NCBI GenBank assembly: GCA_018105865.1
Contig: CM030870.1
Span: 4,172,120 to 4,236,119 of the forward strand
DNA: 64,000 nt
Direction of reading: 5' to 3'
Source of the DNA: Metaphire vulgaris
Taxonomy: Eukaryota > Annelida > Clitellata > Crassiclitellata > Megascolecidae
Shown here: positions 23,875 through 34,300 of the stretch, in pieces
How positions within the stretch are numbered: position 1 is the stretch's first letter
How the letters are laid out: every line of letters starts with the position of its first letter
Made by a program: the position numbers and the translations under genes
The notes under the pieces: model-generated
What the model was told of the DNA's origin: nothing
The model's database searches: none
What the model saw: only the letters and a program-made list of their open reading frames with translations

Positions 23875-25355
23875 TAATAATAATAATAATAAGGTTTGAA
23901 GTGATTCAGGAGGGTCTGCCCTGTCTGAGAACCGCTAGGTTTTGCCCCTCCAATCTAGTATCCTATAGCACTAAGTTTTTTTTAAATCAAAAATCATTTA
24001 CACTAGTAGCTTTTACTGTCTTCTCGTCCAATTCATTCCATCTGTCAACCACTCTTTCACTTAAACTGCTGTTTGTAACGATGGCTCGAATAGTAGATTC
24101 CTATCTCAGAGTTCACTTTGACACATCTCAACTCAACATTAAGTTTCGTTTGAGTATCTTAAACAGCTTACAGTTGTTTCATGCTTTCGCTGTTATTACG
24201 TCGTTACACCCGAATCATTTAATATGATATTGGCATGTTTTGTAAAGGGAGTAAAGCACTGGCCATAATATTGTCGATTGGTTTCGTGTGCGCCGTTATA
24301 TCTGCTGGAATATTCATTTTGATACGCAAGCGTAGAAGAAAACGTGAGTTTCTTCTTTTAAGGTTTCGTCTACATCACTGGTGAATGACTCGTAAAGTTT
24401 CCTTTGGAATTTGGGCCCTTTATCTTCAATATACAATGATATTTTGAATGACAACATTTGTGCAGTGCAGTAGATTGCAGATCATGAGAGTGTTGTTTTA
24501 ATTGAAATACATGTATCTTAAACTAACACTAATACGAAACTTAACCAGACAAAGAGCAGCTAGCTATTTGCCATATTACCAGCATAGTTACCTGCAGCGG
24601 AAGAAAACATGACGTTAATAGTGGTTCTATAAGGCTGTTTGTTTGATGCGGCGATATTTTGTGAAATATGCGGGACTCGTGTGTCCTAAATATGCAGGGG
24701 AAATCGGAATGAATGCGGAAACTTCCCATTTCTGCGCCGCATATTTACGGAAGTTGCGGTGTTTTTCGCTGAAAAAGGCCTGACGAGCAAAAAAATTATC
24801 TTTTAGACAGTCGCTTATCCTCCGTTAATCTATGCGGAAAACCTGAAGACTGGTATTTTTTGCAACATTAAATTCATAAGTAGAAAATTTAGAACTGATA
24901 TAGTACTAAATTGTCTATGTATGAATTTAATGTTGTAGGCCTATTGATTATAATCATAATAGTAACTGTTCGGCCGCTACGTCGTGTTGACATTATTAAC
25001 TTCTGACTATTGCGTTCAGGAAAATATTCTATTGCGTTCAGGAAAATATTCTATTGCGTTCCGGAAAATATTTGTTTACAAAAAGGCCCTGAATAAAATA
25101 AATAATCATTTGGCCTAATCTTTGATACAGAACCAGAATCAAAACGGTCGACTCCGTCGTCGTCATCATCAGGTGCGAGTTGTGACCTGGAGCAGTGGGG
25201 GATATGTCGAGCTTGGGGATGTAGCAGTGGGGATGTAGTGGTGGGGGTTGAAGCAGTAGGGGGGATGCAGTTGGGCAGTGGGGGAGATTCCCCACTACAA
25301 ATCGCGCCCTGGTCATCATCTTCAACAACATCTTCAGTGTAATAGCTGTGTATAT

Positions 25356-25390
<35 letters not shown>

Positions 25391-28300
25391 AGCTGATTTA
25401 TCCAACGCTATAACACGACTTAGGCCATAGGCAAGAGCGATTTACATCAGTAATTATAATGTTATATATGTCATCGCATAATATTAATGTTTACCTCACA
25501 AAAGCAAATCTCGCTTCGGTTAATATTTAATGTGTTAATTTAAATGTGAAGCAATATCAAAAAATGAGATGATAAAAGACAAAATCATCAGCATGTACAT
25601 ATATTTCACGTCGAAAGTCGATCCGGAGGATGTATTCGATCGTCTAATCCGTTCTAGAATAGTCAGCCTGGAAGAAAGACAGAGCGTGATGAATAAAGAC
25701 ACAACAGAAGAATGCTGTCGAGCTCTTCTCGATCACCTATTCAGCTGCTCCAAAGAGAATGCGTTCATAATTCTGAGAGAAGCTCTTAAGGAATATTATC
25801 CCGAGATCGTGAAACGCATTGATGCTAAAGACATAACCATTGCATGTAAGCATAAGCGTTTTGTGTCATATCAATTGTACCTACGCCCTAGTGGCAGAAT
25901 TGCTGCAGCTGAGATCTCATCGAGTAATGTTTAAAGCATAAATAGGACTATGGAACTATCGAATGAATTACACTGGTCAACAAATTTTATGCAAGTTTTT
26001 GTTTCCTCTACAAATTTTGGTGAAACTAATAGATTTTGACTTGCTGAACACAAATATGTAATTAGAATTTCTGTATCACGTAAGGTTTTTAAGAAATCGA
26101 CAATTTAGCATTTAGTATTGTAATGTCTTCTGCAACATAATCCTACAGAAGGATCTAGGCAATAATGACAAGACATGAGAAAATTAGAAATGTTTTGCTG
26201 TAGATTTTCGTTTGTAGTCACTGTCCTGTGCTTCACGTATCAGTGACCAACAGTAGTCTCCGAGCATAGACGGACTCCACTTTCCCTGGTAGCGTTTCTC
26301 GATGCTGGTAATGTCTTTGTGAAATCTTTCACCATGTTCATCACTGACGGCGCCGAGATTGTCCGGGAAGAAGTCCAAGTGAGAATGAAGGAAGTGTATC
26401 TTCAGTGACATGTTGCATTTCATTGTCTTGTAAGCTTGTAGCAGATTTCCAACTTGTTCAACATAGTTTGGCGCCTTGTAGTTGGTAACAACATCCCTGA
26501 AGGCTGTCCAGGCAACATGCTCGGCACCCTGCAGAAGACCCTCAAAGTGACTGTCCTTGAACATCTCTCGAATCTGTGGGCCAACAAAAACGCCTTCTTT
26601 TATTTTAGCATCACTGGTGCGTGGAAACCTCTGTCGTAAGTATGTAAAGGCTTCACTTTCTTTGTTCATTGCTTTGACAAAGTTTTTCATTAACCCAAGT
26701 TTGATGTGCAAAGGTGGGAGATAAATGTTCTTCAGATCAACGAGAGGATCATGTTTAACGTTCTTCTGTCCTGGAACCAAGTCCCTGAGAGGTGGCCAGA
26801 CCTTTCTCACATAATGTGAATCTCTAGCTCGGCTGTCCCACTCGCAAAGAAAGCAGCAGTACTTGGTGTAGCCTAGCTGCAGACCAAGTAGAATTGCAAC
26901 AACTTTCAGATCTCCACATATTTTCCATTTGTGTCTCGAGTATTCTATGTGTTTCAATAGCAGCTGCATGTTCTCATATGTTTCCTTCATGTAGGCAGCA
27001 TGTCCAATGGGTACTGAAGGGTATGAATTGCCATTGTGCAGCAAAACAGCCATTAAACTTAACAGCGAGGAGTCAACAAAAAGTCGCCATTCGGATGGAT
27101 TGTGCTTACAGCCGAAAGCAGAAAGCAATCCATCAATGTCAATGCAAAAAGTAAGACTGTCGATTTTTTTGAAGAATCGAGTCAAGTCTTCATGCCGTTT
27201 ACGAAATACTGAAATTGTTGTACCTGGAGAGAGCAGATTCCATCCTTGCAACCTAGATCCAAGCAATTCTGCTTGATTTTTTGACAAATCTAAGTCTCTG
27301 ACCAGATCATTGAGCTCTGCCTGAGAAATCAAATGAGGATTGCTGGATGTCGATGGCTCAAACTCTGGGTCTTCTGTAGCTGAATCATCAACTATCTGCA
27401 GCATTTCATCTGTCTCTGCATCCTCGTCCTCCAGTGTCCAAAACTCGGGGGGGTTGGAACAGGAAGACTCTCGTCGTGTGGAACTGGTCTCATTGCCGAG
27501 GCAAGGTTAAGATACTCAATAGACTTCATATTCTTTGAAGAAAATCCTGTAACATTCGTCATGCAGAAATAGCAATCCGTTACATGATTATTCTACTCCC
27601 TCCATATCATTGGTATGGCGAATGGCATGGATGGACGCTTACCTGCAAGCCAAGCTCGCAGACTGGTAGCACAAGATGAACAACATATATGAGGTGCCCA
27701 TACTTCGTCCTGGTCGCCAATTTTGCATCCAAAGTATAACTCATATCCTTTCTTTATGATTGCTGTCATACTCCGCTTCTGTGATTTCAACGTAAACTCT
27801 CCACAGATGTAGCAGAACGTGTCACTGCTATTGCGACATCGACGCGACATTTCAGAAACTTTAATTAAATTAGTTAATATATTCAATTCACTACCTTTAA
27901 CTAAACAGTTATATCTCATCAAATAGAAAGACTGCAGCTGCTTCCTAGTGCTGCTTGGTATTTATATAGGACTGCGTAACCATAGCAACAATACTTGCTA
28001 GGCATGTAGTCTTGAAGACAGGTTTGGGTGCGTCTGGGCATGTCAGGACATGCTTAATTATACTAATTTTCAAAATCCATGTAGTTAAGTGAGCCAGCAG
28101 TGCATATTACATCTGTTATGGCGGTCACATAAGATTCTTGCCTAACCTGAATACCCATAACTCAGATAACTCTCGAAAACCACGATTTTAAAATTCTTAT
28201 AATTTTAAAATTTAAAATCAGCTTTTTCTCAAAAAACTTACGTGATAGGAAAATTTCAAAATTATTCCTGTAACACTGAGTAACAAAAAAAAGTTTTTTT

Positions 28301-31300
28301 CATTAACTGATAAGAATTGTGGTGATTTAATACAATTAGGCTATGCTAAATCGAAATATAATCACCAAAATCTTCTATCATGTCAGAATTTTTAGTTACG
28401 GGCAAATAGAAAAATTGTATAGTCTACTGTAACTGAAGCACATGTCATAACACTGGTTTACATGAAATTTTATGTCTAAGTTTTCTTAACAGATTTAGGA
28501 CAATTCTGATGTCCTAAATTCAAATATAACATTGGTTTTTTGCTCAATCACGTCAACTTTTTTTATATCGCTACATGTGATTTTTTCATATACAGTATGC
28601 ATGTATTTTCTATTTACGTAATGCAGATTTCATTATAATGAAATGGTCAACACACAGTTTGTTGCCTGCAAAGTAAGACCTGTTCTTGTGTAATTTTGGT
28701 GCCCTGATTCCAAGAATGTTATCCGTTTTACCCCATTGGCTCTAGTTTTTGAGATACGGCTTAGTCGTCCTTGTATTTTGGTTCTACTAAACTGCGTTAA
28801 ATGCAGAATCCTTAATCTATTTGAATTCTATCCTTGAACAGCAAAAAACTTCTAAGCAACAACTATTACATATTTAGATACAACTATATTAATGAGTGAA
28901 TTAGTTGTCATTTATTTTGTCACACTAGAAATCATAAAAAATGACACTTCAAGCATTTAACATGCAATTGTATTTCTAAATGTGTCCTGGGGGTCTGTTG
29001 CTGCTCCTGCGTCCACAATTACCTCAAAACAGTTGCCATGAATCATGCTTATTTAATTAAGTCATATAATTTATTATACTGCACATATTTCAATTGATTC
29101 CTTCTGGAAATATAAAACCTTTAATGTTATTAATAAAGACCTTTAGGTTAGAGCAATCAAAAGCTACACAGAGCAAATATATATAATCATGCACTTCCAA
29201 TATAGGATATATGGCCGTATCTTAAAAAAACTAGAGCTAATAGAGGAAATCTGATGCCATAGTTGGAATCATGACCCATAAATATACTAAGAAACAGGTC
29301 TTACTTCTAAGGCAGCAGGGCAACACAAATTTTTTGTTACCATGTGATATAGGCAATTATACATGCACGTCCGGTCTAGAATATATGGCCGTATCTAAAA
29401 AAAGAGATGATAGAAAAAAATTTGATGCCATATTTGGAATCAGCACTCTAGATATGCCCAGAAAGAAGTCTAACTTCTGAGACAAATGACAAAATGTTTT
29501 TGGTTGCCCTCTAATTTTACATAATACAATCGATTTAGTTATAAGGCTAGATTTTTTAAGTCAAATTTGCAAAAAAGCCTGACCTGATTCAAAGAAACCA
29601 GTATTATTTTCACTTTTAGCAGTACAAAATTGTCATAAAACAGTTGAAAAAACTTATACAATTTTCAAAAATGTTTTTTTATAAACCAGTATAATGCATG
29701 ACATGACACTCTTGACAGTACACACGTGCAAAACAATTAGATGGGGATAACTTTTAAACCTGACGTGCTACAGCAAAACTGCTTACAGATTTGGAATCAG
29801 CGTGTTGTATCCCATCTGAATCACCTATTACCTTCTCGGTTAAGAAAATCATGTTTTCCAGTGTAATCAGCATGACAAAATCTACCTGGAACACCAGAAA
29901 TTGCACAGAAAACAAAAACCTTGTTGACCAGTGTTATATATGCCTAATGTCATGTGTGTATCAATATTCTATGCCTAACTAGAAAATTGAAAAGCACGCC
30001 ATTCAATTTGCTTGAAAATGTTGAGTCATCACACTGCTGCTATGTACTACTTAGGAGCTGTCCATTAATTATGTCAACAATTTTTGGGCAATTTTTGACC
30101 CCCTCCCCTGTCAACAACTGTCAACTTTCAGTGACCCCTATAATTATGTCAAAAACTTTTGACTCCCCCCACTAAGATCAGTGACGGGTCCAATGTTCCC
30201 TCTAAGCTGCGCGCCTGCGCGGCCGCGCACATGACAAGAAAACGCCGCGCAGCAATTTCCAGCCGCCGCGCAGTGATTTTGAGTTTCAAAAAACACTGCG
30301 TAGAAAAATCCGTAGGAGTAGAAAAATCCGTCACTTTCCACCCTATTAATGTGTCTATATTGCAAAATATAATAATGGTGGCTATACATTTTATAGATTT
30401 TCAAACCTTTATAGCAGTCAGATATCTGATAGATATCCAAAATGCGGGTCCAGATTCCTTGTAGACATCGACGGGGCTTCAATCGGTGCAAATATGAAAT
30501 CTCTACGACACCACAAATTTTCGCTCAAATTTCGAAAAAATACCCTGGTCCATGAAAAATTTTCGGGCGACCCAAAAATTTATGTCGATATTTCACCCAA
30601 ATTTCTATTTAGAACCTTCAAACACCTTGCAGTGGTGTCAGTGGAGTAGAAAAATCCGTCGCTTTCCACCCTATTAATGTGTCTATATTGCAAAATATAA
30701 TAATGGTGGCTATACATTTTATAGATTTTCAAACCTTTAAAGCAGTCAGATATCTGATAGATATCCAAAATGCGGGTCGCAATTTCCACCCACCGCGCAG
30801 TGATTTTGAGTTTCAAAAAACACTGATTTTGTTGTGTTTTGTCTTGGGTGACATCTGTGAAACAATTCAGGTGCTCAGGCATGAAAGTGGGCCGCTCAGG
30901 CACTATACTTTTCCGCGCACACTCAACAAAATTCAGAGGGAACATTGGACGGGACCCCTAAAAAGTTTAGAAGGTTATTATTTTTGTTGTGATGACCTTT
31001 TCCCCTTTCTTTTGTTCATCAAGTGTCATAATGTGGTGATGATGATCTTTTTTGCTTGTCAGGCTTTTTTCTGTTGTAATATATAGTATTCCAGGAAATT
31101 TCATATTTTTTATCATTTGTAAAAAATAACATCGTTAACGTCATCTTCCCTTGACCCTCCCTTCCCCTGTCAACAACTGTAAAACTTTTTAAAACCCATC
31201 CCGTGTTTTGTTGACGTAATTAATGGACAGCCCCATAAGAAAAAACTACAAACACTTCGAAATTTCACTATATTATTCAAATATATTCAGGTGAAAACAC

Positions 31301-34300
31301 ATGCGTCACATAAATTAAGATTTATGACATTAATGAGCAAGTATGTATTTGTGCAAATAAATGGTGCAATGAAGGCTTAAGTTTGTGGCGTCCGACTTTT
31401 AAGAAAGTATTTTAGCAATTTAATTGATTCAGATTATGTAAAGGCTTAATTGTAAAATTTTCTTTCTCCTCTGCTTTGAGAGGATTTTCAGCAATAATAG
31501 TGAGATTGTAAGACATGACGTTATCGCTCTATGGTGTTTAAATTTGTTATGTAAAGGCAAACAGGAGAACGACAGAATACGGAACAGAATCGATGCTTTG
31601 TATTATGAGCACATCGTGTCAGATCTCCATCCGGAAGAGGCCCTCGATTTTCTTATTCAGAATAGAGTAATCGACGTCAAGCAAAGACAGTTTTTGAAAA
31701 ATCAAGTGACATCAGAAGCTCTTCTGGAATTTCTGTTATCTTGCACTAAAGGAAATGAGTTTGTCATTTTCAAAGACGTTCTGGAAGTGCTTTGCCCCTG
31801 GATTGTTGAACTCATTGACTCTCCAAATACAGACGACGAAAATCCTAACAATTCCGAGAAAAGTAAGACACTATCAACTAGTACAATTACTAATGATCAC
31901 ACGGTGTCAGTCAGATTTGAAGCCATGCAGTTATTGTGATATCATAAATCTAACTCATCAAATAAATAATCATAATGTATTTAAGCGGTTCGCTTTATGT
32001 TGCAGTGTTAGAAGTCGAACACCAGACACTACTGTTCAATAGATGGCCAAATAGCGATGCCTTGGCAAGACTGTGAGAAGAGTGCGAATAAAAATCACAT
32101 TTGAACGATCTTGAATGCTTTAAAATGATGATGATGGTGGTGGTGGTGGTGGTGGTGGTGGTGGTGGTGGTGGTGGTGGTGGTGGTGGTAGCAGTGGTGT
32201 AGCCAGGATTTCCGGAAGGGAGGTTTGGTTTCGATCGTCACCAAACTTTGCTAAATTTTTCTTATTTTCTTTTTTAGGCACTGACAAGGGGCCATCCATA
32301 TAGTACGTACGCAAAAAGTCATATTTTCACCCCCAACCTCTGTTGCACACCGTACATTTTGGTTACCCCTCTATTCGTACGTACAAATTAGCAACCCCCC
32401 ACGGTAAAAATTAATTTTTCGCCATAGTCAAAACCATTTGTTTACTATTCAATTACTATTAAATCAAAGGTTTTTAATATTAGGCCCTATTTGAGGCTAT
32501 TTCTATCTATTTATAAACTTAAATGTGCGTACGTACAAATTCATTCGTGACCCCCTTGAACGATCTTGAATGCTTCAAAAATGATTGTACGCAAAATCGC
32601 CTAAATCTCAAACCTCCCCTCGGTGCGTACGTACTATATGTTTGGCTCCAAGCAAAAAAGGTCGTCACCTTCGTATTCTTTCTAATTTTTTCTATTTTCT
32701 ATAGCACTTAGAATTTTTTTTTCAATCGGCAGCCAGTCAGGGGGGTTTGACCCCCGAAATCGCGTCCGAAAATGAAAAATGTATGGAAAAGCATGTAAAA
32801 AAATTTCGTCGGCCGCCAAGGGTGGGGTTTTAACCCCCAACCCCCCTTGGCTACGCCACTGGGTGGTGGTGTGGAGATGGCGATGGTAATATTTAGATAA
32901 AATCGTTTTGATGGACGGTTAACGTGACAAGATAAAGTCGCGATGAGGTTCTCTAGCGGGAAATGGTTGATGTCATCTTTGTAAATTACACTTGCAGCTG
33001 TATATGTGACCATTATTTACAGGGCACGCTTTTTAGCACTTTTATTTTCTCATGTATTTTCGTCTGACAAAGAAATCCGGCGAAGGCCTTTGGCTGCATA
33101 ATGATTTGTGTTCTGATGATTTATACTGATTTTGTTTAGTTAGATACGTGGGTACAAGAGAAGTGGTCGTTTCTAAGTATCTCAAGCTTGAAGCTCCAAC
33201 TCAACATTTTGATGACAGCAGCATGTTACGTGAAGGAGATCGTGTCTTCATTGTTGGCATGAAATTTCATATTAGATTGTGGAATGATGTAAAGGTGATT
33301 GGAGGTAAGAATTATTTAAATTTTTAGTTAAAGAATTTTCTCTTCTTGTGTACTTTGATATCTTCAGAATAAGCATAGCCAGCAATCATTTCAGTATATT
33401 GAGCTTTCGACCTCCTTTCTGATTGGTTGCATTTTTTGAGAAATGTACAGTAGACTCTAGCAAACAGAATGATCAGAAACATGATGATGTGTCCGGGGCT
33501 TGGGGACCGTTCATAAATGACGTCATGCAATTTTGGCAGTTTTTTACTTCCCTCGTCACACGTCGTCACAAAAAGTCAGACCCTCAAATATGACGTCACA
33601 ACGCGTTAACCCCCCCCCCCACCACCACCAACCCGTTCTTTTGTCATCTTTCCAATGTCAAAATTAATGTTTCAAATCTCTTATTTCTTTAATGAAGTCG
33701 TTGCAATAAAGTCGTTTGAAATATTTATAATAATTATTATAGTTGAAACGCTATTCAGAAACTTTTTCAAATTCTTTTTAGAAAACGAAGTATAAGAATT
33801 ATAAGTGTAAAATACGTCGAACTTTGCGGTAACATAACATTGTGGTATTAATAACAATATCTAGTATTATGCGACGTCACATTTCTGGTAACCCCTTCTC
33901 CCTGTCGTCACACATTGTCACAAATGTTTGAACCGCCTCCCCCGTAAGTGCGTGACGTCATTTATGGACAGCCCCTTAAGGGGGTTCCGCCACAATTCGT
34001 CTAAGCAGTGTTTATTCTAGCCACCTAGACATTAGGGGGAGGGAGTTTAATATGTTTGGGGCGGACACAGTTTGTCATGTTTGACAAGAAAATAAGGGAA
34101 TCCATCCTTATATTTTTTCTCTCTGGATATGCCTGACGAGCAAAAAAGGTCATCTTTATATATTTTTCCTTCTCGAAAAAGGGAATCCATCCTTATATTT
34201 TTTCTATCTGGATATGCCTGACGAGCAAAAAAGGTCATCTTTATATATTTTTCCTTCTCGAAAAAGGGAATCCATCCTTATATTTTTTCTCTCTGGAAAT

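Larger units (their letters stand above)
29934..31556. other. Rest of intron 7
   Basis: Dominated by the element 30054-31234 with a nested hAT-like element. Nothing coding is seen between 31235 and exon 8. Confidence 0.5.

Noticed and set aside
26894..27276. Plus-strand frames opposite the transposon gene
   Set aside because: Antisense shadows of the minus-strand transposon protein.
32120..32314. Poly-proline frame on the minus strand
   Set aside because: Translation of the GGT microsatellite and a MITE end.
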